Shown here: one piece after another, positions 9,639 to 18,558 of the stretch | How positions within the stretch are numbered: position 1 is the first letter of the stretch | Layout of the letters: every line of letters begins with the position of its first letter | NCBI GenBank assembly: GCA_016721245.1 | Contig: JADKIQ010000003.1 | Location: forward strand, 3,501-67,500 | Length of the DNA: 64,000 nucleotides | Source of the DNA: Sphingobacteriales bacterium | GTDB taxonomy: Bacteria > Bacteroidota > Bacteroidia > Chitinophagales > JADIYW01 | Direction: 5' to 3' | Notes under the pieces: generated by a model | Told to the model about the DNA's origin: nothing | Database searches by the model: none | The model's input: only the letters and a program-made list of their open reading frames with translations | Program-made: the position numbers and the translations under genes

Positions 9639-10334
9639 ATGCATACGGATAACAAACTCACCATTAAATGCTGGGCGGAAGAAGACCGGCCAAGAGAAAA
9701 ACTTCAGCTAAAAGGTAAACACAGCCTTTCAGATGCCGAATTGATTGCCATTATTATCGGTTCCGGCAATGCCAAACAGTCCGCAGTAGAACTTTCCAGA
9801 CAGATTTTAGCTTCCGTACAGCACGACTTATTTCAACTCGGCAAGAAATCCATTCAGGATTTGATGCAATTCCATGGAATTGGCGAAGCAAAAGCCATTT
9901 CGATTGCTGCCGCGTTGGAATTGGGACGACGAAGAGCGCAATCAGAAGCAAAACCGCAGGAGAAAATAATCAACCACAAAGCCGTTTTTGAAATGCTGTC
10001 GCCGATTTTGTCGGACTTGCCGCACGAAGAATTTTGGGTGGTTTACCTGAACCGAAATAACCGGTTTATATCCAAACATAAAATCAGCAGCGGTGGCGTT
10101 TCCGGCACGGTTGCCGATATGAAAATGATTTTCAATATAGCCGTCAGAGAACTGGCAAGTTGTATAATTCTGTGTCACAATCATCCTTCGGGAAATCTGA
10201 ATCCAAGCGAAATAGACATACGATTAACACGAAATGCCGTGGAAGCAGGGAAAATGTTAGAGATTGCTGTTTTAGATCATATTATTATTGCACAGCAAAG
10301 TTATTGCAGTTTTCGAGAGCAAAACTTACTTTAA
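9639..10334 (+). CDS. radC: RadC-family JAB/MPN domain protein
   Basis: A 231-residue member of the RadC (UPF0758) family. The N-terminal part has REKLQLKGKHSLSDAELIAI and a helix-hairpin-helix-like segment (LMQFHGIGEAKAISIAAALELGRR). The C-terminal JAMM/MPN domain carries the metal motif HNHPSGNLNPSEID, with an upstream Glu in LPHEEFWV. ATG 9639 is preferred over the GTG at 9600, which would add an atypical leader. The historical link with DNA repair is doubtful and the cellular substrate is unknown. It follows rpsT by about 75 bp. Confidence 0.9.
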   Translation: MHTDNKLTIKCWAEEDRPREKLQLKGKHSLSDAELIAIIIGSGNAKQSAVELSRQILASVQHDLFQLGKKSIQDLMQFHGIGEAKAISIAAALELGRRRAQSEAKPQEKIINHKAVFEMLSPILSDLPHEEFWVVYLNRNNRFISKHKISSGGVSGTVADMKMIFNIAVRELASCIILCHNHPSGNLNPSEIDIRLTRNAVEAGKMLEIAVLDHIIIAQQSYCSFREQNLL

Positions 10335-10393
10335 TTAACTCAATAGCAACACCATATACACATCCTTTCGTTGTAACATTCAGCTAATCAGCG

Positions 10394-10401
10394 TATCTTT
10401 G
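10394..10401 (+). promoter_or_regulatory. -7 promoter box of the DEAD-box helicase
   Basis: TATCTTTG, with a TTG about 20 bp upstream (10371-10373), fits the Bacteroidota promoter pattern 26 bp before the ATG at 10427. Confidence 0.7.
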
Positions 10402-10426
10402 CAGTTCATTAGTATTAAAAATTTTT

Positions 10427-12148
10427 ATGGAAGGATTTAGAGCCTTAGGCTTAAGCGACGACATCTTAGACGCGCTAGAAAAAAAAGGGTACGAAGTACC
10501 CACCCCAATTCAGCAACAAACTATACCACTTTTATTAAATGGTGATTTAGATATTGTAGGACAAGCACAAACAGGAACAGGAAAAACTGCAGCATTCGGT
10601 TTGCCAATTTTAGAAAGATTTGACCCGACACAAAAAAGTGTGCAGGCATTAGTATTGGCACCAACGCGTGAGTTAGCCATTCAAACAGCAGAAGAAATCA
10701 AAAGTTTCAAAGGTTCTAAAAAAATCTGGATAACCACGGTTTATGGCGGTGCACCAATCAGCTCGCAAATGCGCGAACTGGAAAAAGGAACACACGTAGT
10801 AGTTGGTACACCAGGTCGTGTGATTGATTTAATTGAAAGAAAGAAATTAAAACTCGAAGACGTAAAATACGTAGTGTTAGACGAAGCCGATGAAATGTTA
10901 AACATGGGTTTCATCGACGACATCGAGTTGATTTTAAAATCTTGTAATGAAAGCCGCAGAATGTTGCTGTTTTCCGCAACAATGCCCGACAGAATTTTAT
11001 CCTTAGCGAAACGCTACATGGGAAAATTCAACATGGTGCAGATTGCAAAACAGGAAATCACAAACGTAAACATCGAACAATCTTATTTTGAAGTGCCGGA
11101 CAGAGATAAATTTGATGCTTTGTGCCGTGTGTTGGATGTGGAGGAAGATTTCTACGGTATTATTTTCTGTAATACAAAAGCGGAAGTGGTGGAAATTGCC
11201 AATCACTTAAATGATAAAGGTTACAGCACAGATGCATTGCATGGCGATATTCAACAGAATTTACGCGAGAAAGTAGTAAAGCAATTTAAAACCAATAAAT
11301 ACGGTGTGTTAGTGGCTACAGATGTGGCTGCACGTGGTATTGATATTTCAGATTTAACGCACGTAATTAATTACGGTTTACCGCAAGATCCGGAATCTTA
11401 TGTACACAGAATCGGAAGAACAGGACGTGCCGGAAAATTAGGAAAAGCGATTGCTATTATTTCGCCATCAGAAAAAAGAAAATTAATTTTTGTGGAGAGA
11501 ATCTCTAAAGCAAAAATGAAAAAAGGTAAATTACCTGATGCAAACGATATGGTGAAAATTAAAACACGTCGTTTAACAGAACACGTGGAAACCATCATAG
11601 GCACTGAGCATTACAGCGAATACTTAGAGTTGGCATCGCAAATTTTAGGTGAAAATGAACCACAGGTTATTGTTGCAGCATTGATAAAACATTTTGCAAA
11701 AGATGAGTTGAATATTTCTGCTTACAAACAAATTAAAGAAGCTGCTCCAAGGGAAGAGTTTGGTAGAAATGACCGTTTTGCGAGCAGAGACAGACGTGAT
11801 GATGGTCGTGGAAGACGTGATGACAGAAGAAGTGACGACAGAAGAAGCGATAGCAGACGTGACAGCGGAAGCAGAGATGCCGCGCCACGAAGAAGAAATG
11901 CATCTTCTACACGGTTGTTTTTTGCCAAAGGCAGAGCAGATGGCATGACACCACGTGAATTACTGGAAGAATTAAAATCAACGGCTGGAATAGAATCCAG
12001 AAGAATTGATGATATCAGAATTTTGGATAACTTTTCTTTCTTCGCCACTAACAGCGATGATGCTGAGCAAATTTTAGCTGTGTACAAACGTAATAAAGGT
12101 GCAGGCAAACCAATGGTAGACCGCGCAAGAGAAAGAGAAGAGAGATAA
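10427..12148 (+). CDS. deaD: DEAD-box ATP-dependent RNA helicase, DeaD/DbpA-like
   Basis: A 573-residue RNA helicase. Motifs in order: Q motif (YEVPTPIQQQTIP, about residue 22), Walker A AQTGTGKT (about 47), PTRELA, TPGR, DEAD (about 152), SAT (about 183) and HRIGRTGRAGK (about 326). After the two RecA domains comes a long Arg/Asp/Ser-rich linker (RRDDRRSDDRRSDSRRD) and a C-terminal DbpA-type RNA-binding domain (TRLFFAKGRADGMTPREL). This build is typical of DeaD/CsdA-like helicases, which act in ribosome assembly and cold adaptation. The assignment to deaD rather than dbpA rests on length and linker and is tentative. Confidence 0.9.
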   Translation: MEGFRALGLSDDILDALEKKGYEVPTPIQQQTIPLLLNGDLDIVGQAQTGTGKTAAFGLPILERFDPTQKSVQALVLAPTRELAIQTAEEIKSFKGSKKIWITTVYGGAPISSQMRELEKGTHVVVGTPGRVIDLIERKKLKLEDVKYVVLDEADEMLNMGFIDDIELILKSCNESRRMLLFSATMPDRILSLAKRYMGKFNMVQIAKQEITNVNIEQSYFEVPDRDKFDALCRVLDVEEDFYGIIFCNTKAEVVEIANHLNDKGYSTDALHGDIQQNLREKVVKQFKTNKYGVLVATDVAARGIDISDLTHVINYGLPQDPESYVHRIGRTGRAGKLGKAIAIISPSEKRKLIFVERISKAKMKKGKLPDANDMVKIKTRRLTEHVETIIGTEHYSEYLELASQILGENEPQVIVAALIKHFAKDELNISAYKQIKEAAPREEFGRNDRFASRDRRDDGRGRRDDRRSDDRRSDSRRDSGSRDAAPRRRNASSTRLFFAKGRADGMTPRELLEELKSTAGIESRRIDDIRILDNFSFFATNSDDAEQILAVYKRNKGAGKPMVDRAREREER

Positions 12149-12166
12149 TTTTTCTTAATAAAAAAA

Positions 12167-12184
12167 CGAAGCCTTTCGGCTTCG
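12167..12184 (+). terminator. Hairpin after the helicase gene
   Basis: CGAAGCC / GGCTTCG with loop TTTC, 19 bp after the helicase stop. Confidence 0.7.
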
Positions 12185-12200
12185 CTTACAAAAAATGAAT

Positions 12201-12235
12201 AAAATGCTCACCAATCAAAGTGAGCATTTTTTCTT
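12201..12235. terminator. Bidirectional terminator between convergent genes
   Basis: AAAATGCTCAC (12201-12211) pairs with GTGAGCATTTT (12220-12230), followed by T-run. It separates the helicase from the minus-strand lipoprotein island. Confidence 0.85.
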
Positions 12236-12239
12236 TGAT

Positions 12240-12737
12240 TTAGTTAATTTGGTATTCTACAATAGGCATGTAATCACCTAAAGATGATGTTGTTAAAACT
12301 GCACCAATATTTTTTGCATAATAATATTGAGTTTTCATGCCTGATGGAATAATGTTTCCATTCATTGAGAAAACGCTTTCACCTTCGATCAGCATTACAT
12401 CATTGAAAACTTTCCCTTCAATTTCTTTGCTAGCTGCAATTTCTATTACATTCATTTTTAGAATACTATCAATGCCATTTGCCTTGTATTTTATTTCCCA
12501 GGTATCACCAACTTTTGAGTTGTCGATAAAAGTTGGTTGAAAATTACCAGCTTCAAAACTATCAGAAAAGTGAGTGCCATTTTCTAATTTTACTTTTGAT
12601 GTTTGATTACCAGTACTACATGTTGCAATGTAATAATCGGCACCGCATTCTGTAATTTCATTGGTAAAAGAACCACCAGTTTTTAAGTTATACTTCCAAA
12701 AGTTTCCTTTTTGTATTGGATAATAAGTGTCTGCCAT
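12240..12737 (-). CDS. Hypothetical protein, last gene of the lipoprotein island
   Basis: A 165-residue protein starting MADTYYPIQKGNFWKYN, without a signal peptide. The opening 'YYPI..GNFWKYN' resembles the start of the mature part of many exported Bacteroidota proteins ('YFPL..G..W.Y'), so a signal-bearing ancestor is possible, but no upstream coding sequence for a signal is present in any frame. There are two Cys in the first third (ECGADYYIATC). It is downstream of the lipoprotein at 12800 on the same strand. Function unknown. Confidence 0.65.
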   Translation of the reverse strand: MADTYYPIQKGNFWKYNLKTGGSFTNEITECGADYYIATCSTGNQTSKVKLENGTHFSDSFEAGNFQPTFIDNSKVGDTWEIKYKANGIDSILKMNVIEIAASKEIEGKVFNDVMLIEGESVFSMNGNIIPSGMKTQYYYAKNIGAVLTTSSLGDYMPIVEYQIN

Positions 12738-12799
12738 TTGTGTAGTTTATTGGATTAAAATTTTTTTAAAAGCAATTTATAGTTTTATGGTTTTTGTTG

Positions 12800-13288
12800 T
12801 TATAGTTTGATGATATAACCACCTGGCGCATCTACTTCGCCATCAATTACAAAAGTTTGTTCAGTAACGCCATCATTAATTATTATAGTAGCAGAAGCTG
12901 GTGGATTGGTGCCTTCGTTATCTACATTAATTCCAATCCAATTGTCGCCAGTTTCTAACGTTACATCAAAACATTTTTCAGCATTCAACAAAAAGTAATC
13001 GTTGATTAATGCATTGCCATTAAACAATAAGTCTATAATATCGCCATCTTCTACACTATTATCGTACACGCAGATAGAGATATTTTTATTTTCAACAGTA
13101 ATAGTTCCTTGATTGCTAAAGTTAGAAGGCAATTTTGTTTGCACACTTTTGTCTTTTTTGCAACTTGTGCTGATGCTTGTAGCCAATACTAATAATAGCA
13201 TTGGTAGAGAGAATTTAATTTGTTTTAACGTGTTTTTACTCATGAATTTAGTTTTTAAATTTTTGAGTTCGTGAATCTGTGATTTCAT
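12800..13288 (-). CDS. Lipoprotein with long N-terminal extension
   Basis: A 162-residue lipoprotein (LLLVLATSISTSC, KKDK). An internal ATG at 13243 would give a conventional signal. However, the 5' extension MKSQIHELKNLKTKFMSK closely matches that of the lipoprotein at 18559-19452 (MKTIYQKLNDLETKSTSK), so I keep 13288 as the start. The mature domain has the pattern EDGDIIDLLFNGN, then TLETGDNWIGI, NEGTNPPASATI and ends PGGYIIKL. I recall this as a conserved exported beta-domain of Bacteroidota without a known role. Confidence 0.7.
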   Translation of the reverse strand: MKSQIHELKNLKTKFMSKNTLKQIKFSLPMLLLVLATSISTSCKKDKSVQTKLPSNFSNQGTITVENKNISICVYDNSVEDGDIIDLLFNGNALINDYFLLNAEKCFDVTLETGDNWIGINVDNEGTNPPASATIIINDGVTEQTFVIDGEVDAPGGYIIKL

Positions 13289-13332
13289 TTTTTTATAATT
13301 TTAAATGTGATAAATTTTTTTTTATAATTGGC

Positions 13333-13779
13333 TTATTTGTCATAGAATAAACCGCTATCGAAAGTGCCATTTTTAAAATCGTAATAAACACCAATGCAAC
13401 CCCAATTGTACTGTAAATGATAGTGTCTGCCAGCAATTTTCATATTCCAAATAAAGTTGCTTTTGTCGTTCATTTGTTGCGCAATCCATTTGGTTTCTAA
13501 GTCGCGTTGGCTTGTCCATGCTTCTCTTTTTATGGGTTCGGTTTCTACTTGAAAGCTGATTTTTTTTAGTTTTTCATCTTTAAATTCAAAACCAAATATT
13601 ACATAGTATTCATCAATTTTGGTTTGTGGCAAAGAATAATAATCGTCTGCATATTCGCTTTGTCTAAATTTATCTTTACCAAATTTTTTGAGTAAATCAT
13701 TTAATTTAGTTTCTTTAGTAACAACAAAACCATTGTTTAAAGTAAGTTCGCCAGTATCTTTATTTATAAGTTGCTTCAT
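13333..13779 (-). CDS. Hypothetical cytosolic protein
   Basis: A 148-residue protein (MKQLINKDTGELTLNNGF) without signal peptide or membrane segment. It is mixed alpha/beta and rich in aromatic residues, with a Trp/Tyr-rich C-terminal half (HYHLQYNWGCIGVYYDFKNG). It sits between two lipoprotein genes. The size and setting recall small immunity-type proteins, but no motif supports that and I assign no function. Confidence 0.6.
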   Translation of the reverse strand: MKQLINKDTGELTLNNGFVVTKETKLNDLLKKFGKDKFRQSEYADDYYSLPQTKIDEYYVIFGFEFKDEKLKKISFQVETEPIKREAWTSQRDLETKWIAQQMNDKSNFIWNMKIAGRHYHLQYNWGCIGVYYDFKNGTFDSGLFYDK

Positions 13780-13802
13780 CGTTTTCTACTAAAAAATAAT
13801 TT

Positions 13803-14576
13803 TTAAAATTCTTCGTAAGTAAAAGTTTCTTTGCTTTTATTGCCATCAATCACATTTGTTGAGCTGGTTCTTTTTAATGGATAACCATTGAAATCTCCTT
13901 CAAATGTGTAAGTACTTTGGTCATATAAATTTCCTCCATTCCAATATGATATCTCAGCAGTTTCTATATTTGGTAATAAAGCATTTAGGCCATTGTTGTA
14001 ATAAAATAAAAAGCCAGTAACAAAAGCTTCGGCTTCAAACCCTGAAATTAAAAATGGATTTTTAAAAGTTGATGAAAGATTATAACGAGCTGATATCTCT
14101 TCTGGAGTTGAAAGTGGTTTGTAATATAGTAGTACAGAATCACCTTTATATTCATTTCTGAAATAACTTCCATCAGAATAAATTTTCTTATCTATCAAAC
14201 CATTGCTATTGTAAGTAAGTTGAGTATTTCCACCTGGTGTTGTATAGCCTGTCATTTTATTGCTTGTCCAGTTTATTTTGTAATAGAAAGTCAATGTTCC
14301 TGATGCATTTTTTTCTAAGATACTATCCAATTTATTAGAAGAATTGTATATACAATATTGTGTTTGATATAGTGCATCATTAATTTCTGTAATAACTTTA
14401 GAGATTTTGTTAGAACTATTGTATTCAATAATATATTTATATGAAGATGTTGGAATACGCGTGTAATAAACATGTGTGTACGTTTTTAAACGTGTTTGTT
14501 TTGCTTTGTTTTCTTCTTTTTTGCAACTGCTTAGTGCAATAGAAAAAAATGTTAGTATAAAAATTATTTTTTTCAT
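13803..14576 (-). CDS. Lipoprotein with YD/RHS-like beta strands
   Basis: A 257-residue lipoprotein (FILTFFSIALSSC, KKEE). The mature part has repeated strand motifs of the form 'YNSSNKISKV', 'YNSSNKLDSIL' and 'LTYNSNGLIDKKIY', similar to the DUF4595/RHS-like repeats of exported Bacteroidota lipoproteins, which form extended beta structure. It ends SKETFTYEEF. It is part of the minus-strand island, 18 bp downstream of the lipoprotein at 14595. No enzyme motif is visible. Confidence 0.7.
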   Translation of the reverse strand: MKKIIFILTFFSIALSSCKKEENKAKQTRLKTYTHVYYTRIPTSSYKYIIEYNSSNKISKVITEINDALYQTQYCIYNSSNKLDSILEKNASGTLTFYYKINWTSNKMTGYTTPGGNTQLTYNSNGLIDKKIYSDGSYFRNEYKGDSVLLYYKPLSTPEEISARYNLSSTFKNPFLISGFEAEAFVTGFLFYYNNGLNALLPNIETAEISYWNGGNLYDQSTYTFEGDFNGYPLKRTSSTNVIDGNKSKETFTYEEF

Positions 14577-14594
14577 AGTTTTTTTTTAGAAAAG

Positions 14595-15182
14595 TTATTT
14601 TTCGCCTGTTTTAATAGCAACGTTGGCAATTTTGCTAAATGCATATTCTATGATTTTAATAGTTCTGCCATTAGCTGTAACATTTATTTTTGCCCAGCCA
14701 TAATATTTTTGGTTTTCTGCACCACCTTCATAAAGTCTAAATCCAACGTACTTATCGCCATTGCCGGCTAAATTTCCTTTTGGTAATCCTGGGTTTGCAA
14801 CATAATCATTAGAAATGCTAGAGTAAGTTCTCCAGCTTTCTGAAGTGGAATCAACAGTAACTCCTGCATTCATAGCTTTAGTGTATCCATTTTCATCTAA
14901 TGTTTCTCCATCGGCATTGTTTACATAAAACTGAATATCGTCAGGGTCACTTTCCCAACTTATTACAACACTAACAGCTAAGCCTTTTGCTTCAAAAGGA
15001 ATATAGCCAACATACTCAAATCTATCACTTAGTGTTGGTTGCGGAAAAAATGATTTTAATGTAGTATCAACTTTGTGATATTCTATATTCGGATTTAATT
15101 TTTCAGTATCATCTTTTTTGCAAGATGCAATGCCAATAAATACGAATAGTATAATGCTTGTAATAATTTTGATGTTTTTCAT
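14595..15182 (-). CDS. Lipoprotein, paralogue of the one at 2340-2918
   Basis: A 195-residue lipoprotein (IILFVFIGIASC, KKDD). A pattern shared with the plus-strand gene at 2340 (AGNGD, VG, GW..IN, AIK.GEK at the C-terminus) shows common descent. The middle has WESDPDDIQFYVNNADGETLDENGY, an acidic segment that might bind calcium, though no canonical loop is complete. It is 10 bp downstream of the gene at 15193. Function unknown. Confidence 0.75.
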   Translation of the reverse strand: MKNIKIITSIILFVFIGIASCKKDDTEKLNPNIEYHKVDTTLKSFFPQPTLSDRFEYVGYIPFEAKGLAVSVVISWESDPDDIQFYVNNADGETLDENGYTKAMNAGVTVDSTSESWRTYSSISNDYVANPGLPKGNLAGNGDKYVGFRLYEGGAENQKYYGWAKINVTANGRTIKIIEYAFSKIANVAIKTGEK

Positions 15183-15192
15183 AGCTTTATTT

Positions 15193-15768
15193 TTAGTTTT
15201 TATAGATGGTTAATTCGCCTGAAACTGTTGCTGTTGCATTTAGTTCGCCTTTGTTATACATCATGCTTGGTTGCAATGTAAGATTAGAGAAATTGCATTT
15301 TATTTCATTGCCATTTACTACAAAATCTAACTTACCAGTGTTATCATCGCTTTCCCAAATCATAGTTGATGTACTTCGCATGTCAGCATAGCTAACTGTA
15401 ACATTGTTTGCGTCTTTATCATCAATACTATATTTGTTTATTTTGTAAGTTGATGTAGCATCAGGTAGTTTGTCATTTTTGAAACTTATGCTGAATAATT
15501 TTGCGGGAAAACTATCGTCAGGCACAGCAATGGTTAGCGTTCCCATAGATGTTACTGCACCGCAAACGCCATTTATTTCGTATGTTTTCCCATTACATTG
15601 AAGCGTAACTTTTCCTTTGCCAGCTTTGCCTTGTTCTGCAGTAGATGATTTTATTTCATCCATGTTTTGCTCGATAGCTGTTTCAACACTATCTGTTTTG
15701 TTGGATTTGCATGCAATAAATAAAAGGTTGCATGCAAATATTAATGTGATAAGTTTATTTGTTTTCAT
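15193..15768 (-). CDS. Lipoprotein of unknown function
   Basis: A 191-residue lipoprotein (FACNLLFIAC, KSNK) with a Ser/Thr/Glu-rich stretch after the lipobox, then a beta-rich domain (VTLQCNGKTYEINGVCGAV with two Cys). The sequence ends VSGELTIYKN. It belongs to the minus-strand island and lies about 20 bp downstream of the gene at 15788. No recognised family. Confidence 0.7.
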   Translation of the reverse strand: MKTNKLITLIFACNLLFIACKSNKTDSVETAIEQNMDEIKSSTAEQGKAGKGKVTLQCNGKTYEINGVCGAVTSMGTLTIAVPDDSFPAKLFSISFKNDKLPDATSTYKINKYSIDDKDANNVTVSYADMRSTSTMIWESDDNTGKLDFVVNGNEIKCNFSNLTLQPSMMYNKGELNATATVSGELTIYKN

Positions 15769-15787
15769 TTTTTGTAACTTTAAATTG

Positions 15788-16354
15788 TTAGTCTTTTACA
15801 AATGTAAATCCAACACCACCGAACGTATAATTCACAGATTCTCCGAACATACCATCGATTGAGGATGATGTTGGTTGTGCCTGATATACATACCTGTACA
15901 GACCAATATTACCATACACCTGATTCATACCATTTGTTCTTAAATATTGATATTGTGGTTTGTCTAAATCATTAAATGTTAGTTGAAAATCATTACCAGC
16001 ATTTACTACCATTGGTGTTATTCCACTAAAAATAGTTCTTCCAGTATCTGCAGCCGTAATATTAATACTAACAGAATCTTTTTTGCCGGTGTCTATATTA
16101 ATGATATTAATTTGATATACTCCAATTGATGGTGTGCATAATGCTAATTGATTAATAACTCCATTACTAGTAATATTAAACTGGTATCCAACTGCATAAG
16201 CACCTACTGAACCATTAGAGATAGTTTCGGTAAAATCTCTTTGTATAGAATCTAAGACAGTTTGACGTGGTTTAAGAATTGATGTCGCTTCTTTTTTGCA
16301 ACCAATTATACTTATTGCTAAAGCAAATGCTATGATATATATATGTACTTTCAT
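15788..16354 (-). CDS. Lipoprotein of unknown function
   Basis: A 188-residue lipoprotein (IIAFALAISIIGC, KKEA). The mature part is Asn/Thr/Gly-rich and beta in character, with a repeated 'YQINIINID' and 'FQLTFNDLDKPQYQYL' style. It ends YTFGGVGFTFVKD, with a terminal aromatic pattern. It is 18 bp downstream of the next gene in the island. No recognised family or catalytic motif. Confidence 0.7.
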   Translation of the reverse strand: MKVHIYIIAFALAISIIGCKKEATSILKPRQTVLDSIQRDFTETISNGSVGAYAVGYQFNITSNGVINQLALCTPSIGVYQINIINIDTGKKDSVSINITAADTGRTIFSGITPMVVNAGNDFQLTFNDLDKPQYQYLRTNGMNQVYGNIGLYRYVYQAQPTSSSIDGMFGESVNYTFGGVGFTFVKD

Positions 16355-16371
16355 TTTTTAAAATTTAAATA

Positions 16372-16845
16372 TTAGAAATTAATACTTGCACTGTTTACTG
16401 TTATAGATGAAGTTCCTGCACCAGTTGAAACTAAATCTACATTGCTAATAGTGATTTTTTTACCAGAAACAGATATTGTTTGTGGTCCATCATTTTCATA
16501 TGTATGAAACATTGAAGCATCTGCAGATATAGATACTTCGCCAGATGGTGTGTCAATTATTGAAGCACCAACATCGAAAGTTCCACCAGCTTCTGCTTCT
16601 GCTTTGTTGTGAAACGTAATTTGTAATAAACCATACGGAGAATTTTGTTCGCATAAGATAGAATAGTTGCCGTTTGAAAATGTTTGAATGCTTGTTTCTC
16701 CAGAATAGGAAACACCATCTATTGAGAAAGTGCCTGTTTTTCCTGTACTTCCACCGTTTTTGTCTTTTTTACAAGAGGTTGCTACGATTGCTAAAGCAAA
16801 GAATAGTAGGATCGAAAGTGTTTTGATTGTTTTAGTTGTTTTCAT
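16372..16845 (-). CDS. Small lipoprotein with 'F.IDG' opening
   Basis: A 157-residue lipoprotein (LLFFALAIVATSC, KKDK). The mature domain starts GTFSIDGVSYSGET and is Gly/Ser/Thr-rich beta, ending ITVNSASINF. The opening is like that of the plus-strand lipoprotein at 1817-2329, suggesting the same fold class. Low sequence complexity limits further inference. Confidence 0.7.
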   Translation of the reverse strand: MKTTKTIKTLSILLFFALAIVATSCKKDKNGGSTGKTGTFSIDGVSYSGETSIQTFSNGNYSILCEQNSPYGLLQITFHNKAEAEAGGTFDVGASIIDTPSGEVSISADASMFHTYENDGPQTISVSGKKITISNVDLVSTGAGTSSITVNSASINF

Positions 16846-16871
16846 TTTTTGTAATTTATTTGTTAGAAAAT

Positions 16872-17261
16872 TTAAAATATCTTGTTATATGCTTTTTGTA
16901 ATGCTTCCGTTAATTGTGTGTTTTTGCCATCGGTGTAATCTTCAAAAAATGATTGCGACATGCCAACGTTTACATCGTTTGTTGTGCCTGTGAAAAATAC
17001 ATTCGCGGTTTCATCAAACAGATACAGCCAGCAATCATACAATATTTTATCTTGGTCGTTAGCATCAACAACATCAAATAAAAGAACGTAACCATCTTCT
17101 ATGTTGCCATCACCACATTGTTCTAATAAATGCTCTGGTGTTGTATATTCTTTTCCAAAGCCAGCTGTAGCACACATTGCCATTTGCTCTAGATAAATTG
17201 CTGATAATTCTTTATAGTTTTCACCAGTAATTTTTCTCTTATTTTTAAATATCAATTCCAT
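16872..17261 (-). CDS. Hypothetical cytosolic protein
   Basis: A 129-residue acidic protein (MELIFKNKRKITGENYKEL) without signal peptide. It has a helical N-terminal third with Cys residues (MAMCATAG, LLEQCGDGN) and a beta-like middle (GYVLLFDVVDAN, YDCWLYLFDE). It lies between two lipoprotein genes, like the cytosolic proteins at 13333 and 17890. No family recognised. Confidence 0.6.
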   Translation of the reverse strand: MELIFKNKRKITGENYKELSAIYLEQMAMCATAGFGKEYTTPEHLLEQCGDGNIEDGYVLLFDVVDANDQDKILYDCWLYLFDETANVFFTGTTNDVNVGMSQSFFEDYTDGKNTQLTEALQKAYNKIF

Positions 17262-17292
17262 TGCAGTCCTTTTTTTATGATTTTTGATGCGA

Positions 17293-17706
17293 TTATTTTA
17301 AATTAATATTTGGTCCTACTTGGATAGCATTACAGCTTAGCGGATTTATGGTGTTTGTAAAATCATAATAGTATACAAAACCGGTTTGGTCTTTTACTTT
17401 TATTTCGATTTTATATCGTTTATTACTGATAAGTACATTTGCAGTTATTGCAGTACTGTCATCGCAAGAAGGTGCAGTTTCCCAAAAAACATCATCTACA
17501 GTAGATGTTGCTACCACTTCATTGTCTACATAAAATGTAAGCGTTTCAGCTCCATCATCTAAAAGATTTCGAGATGTTTCTTCGTTAAACCAAAAGACCA
17601 TCTTATGATATTCCAGAAATTCTGTTGGATCTTGTGCACAAGAACTTAGCAATGTCATAATTGTAATGAATAATGACATAATACATGTTTTTCTGATTGC
17701 TTTCAT
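17293..17706 (-). CDS. Small lipoprotein
   Basis: Starts at ATG 17706, which directly precedes a lipoprotein signal (MSLFITIMTLLSSC, AQD); an in-frame ATG at 17727 adds seven polar residues. The mature domain is about 115 residues, with ETLTFYVDNEVVATSTVDDVFW and YKIEIKVKD, consistent with one beta-sandwich. Three further Cys are present (SCDDST, LSCNAI among them). Function unknown. Confidence 0.65.
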   Translation of the reverse strand: MKAIRKTCIMSLFITIMTLLSSCAQDPTEFLEYHKMVFWFNEETSRNLLDDGAETLTFYVDNEVVATSTVDDVFWETAPSCDDSTAITANVLISNKRYKIEIKVKDQTGFVYYYDFTNTINPLSCNAIQVGPNINLK

Positions 17707-17889
17707 TTTGTTGTTTTGTACTTTCATACTTCTGTTTTTTTGTTGATGTAAAGTTGCTGGTTTCTTGATGTTTACACAACCAAATTATTCTTGTTTTGTG
17801 AGTGTTCGATATTGTTTTTTGTGTGTATTTGTATGATATAGAATACTTTGCGTGTGTTTTTGCATGTATTTTTTAGTTTGTATTTAGCT

Positions 17890-18183
17890 TTAATTAATTT
17901 TAATATTGTTTTCGGCATTTCCTGATTTTGGATGCACACCCATAATCGCATCATTACATAATGTACAAACTAAACCAAGCTCTGAACCTACTTTGTTGTC
18001 TTTATAATCATGTATTATTATGGTAGCATCAAAATGAAATTTCTCTTTTAGCTTTTGTGGATTTAAAATTGCATCGTAGTAAATCCATTCTCTGCAATTC
18101 TTCGACCATACTTGACCTCTATACACTTCTGCAATGTTTTCACTCTTTAGAAAGTCTTCTAAAGATTTTAAATGAATGCACAT
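17890..18183 (-). CDS. Conserved hypothetical protein with C-terminal CxxC
   Basis: A 97-residue soluble protein (MCIHLKSLEDFLKSEN). It has the pattern CREWIYYDAIL in the middle and GLVCTLCNDAIMGVHP near the C-terminus. I recall a similar small protein, with the same opening, the 'W.Y.D' segment and the closing CxxC, as widespread and uncharacterised in Bacteroidota. The N-terminal C.H and C-terminal CxxC could together bind zinc; this is an inference. It lies 7 bp after the gene at 18191. Confidence 0.65.
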   Translation of the reverse strand: MCIHLKSLEDFLKSENIAEVYRGQVWSKNCREWIYYDAILNPQKLKEKFHFDATIIIHDYKDNKVGSELGLVCTLCNDAIMGVHPKSGNAENNIKIN

Positions 18184-18190
18184 GATTTTA

Positions 18191-18505
18191 TTATTTTGTT
18201 TTCTTCACTGTTTTGCATAAATTTTTTTCACCATTTTTTGGCGCAATTCCATTTGCAGTGAAACCACATTCGGTAATTTTTTCTACAATATCATTGTATG
18301 GTGTTCCGTCTGAACTGTAATCTAAGGTGATGGTTCCGTCAGTGGAAAATTTGACTTCGAATACACCATCTAATTTTTTTAGTTCATTTGTAATTCTGTC
18401 TTGTCCGGCTTTGCAAGTAGCATTGGTTCTAATAGTGTTGTTGTCTTGTGCTTTTACTGCAAATGATGCAGATAGTAAAAGCAATGTGATGAATATATTT
18501 TTCAT
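18191..18505 (-). CDS. Exported heavy-metal-associated-like domain protein
   Basis: A 104-residue protein with a cleavable signal peptide (MKNIFITLLLLSASFAVKAQ) and one domain of about 70 residues. The pattern 'TNATCKAGQDRITNELKKLDGVFEVKFSTDG', then 'IVEKITECGFTA', matches the beta-alpha-beta-beta-alpha-beta HMA fold. The metal motif CxxC is reduced to a single Cys (TC then KAG), so classical copper-chaperone binding is doubtful. It may be a periplasmic protein using the fold for another purpose. Confidence 0.75.
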   Translation of the reverse strand: MKNIFITLLLLSASFAVKAQDNNTIRTNATCKAGQDRITNELKKLDGVFEVKFSTDGTITLDYSSDGTPYNDIVEKITECGFTANGIAPKNGEKNLCKTVKKTK

Positions 18506-18558
18506 TTTCTGTAAATTTTATTGTGATAAATTATTTTATGTTTGTTGTGGCTTTTTAT

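Noticed and set aside
11722..12108. Long minus-strand open frame inside the DEAD-box helicase gene
   Set aside because: Low-complexity Leu/Ser shadow of the Arg/Asp-rich linker on the other strand; no start context or family match.
17772..17954. 60-residue minus-strand frame beyond the gene at 17890
   Set aside because: Overlaps the end of the CxxC protein in another frame, has no family pattern and begins inside that gene.
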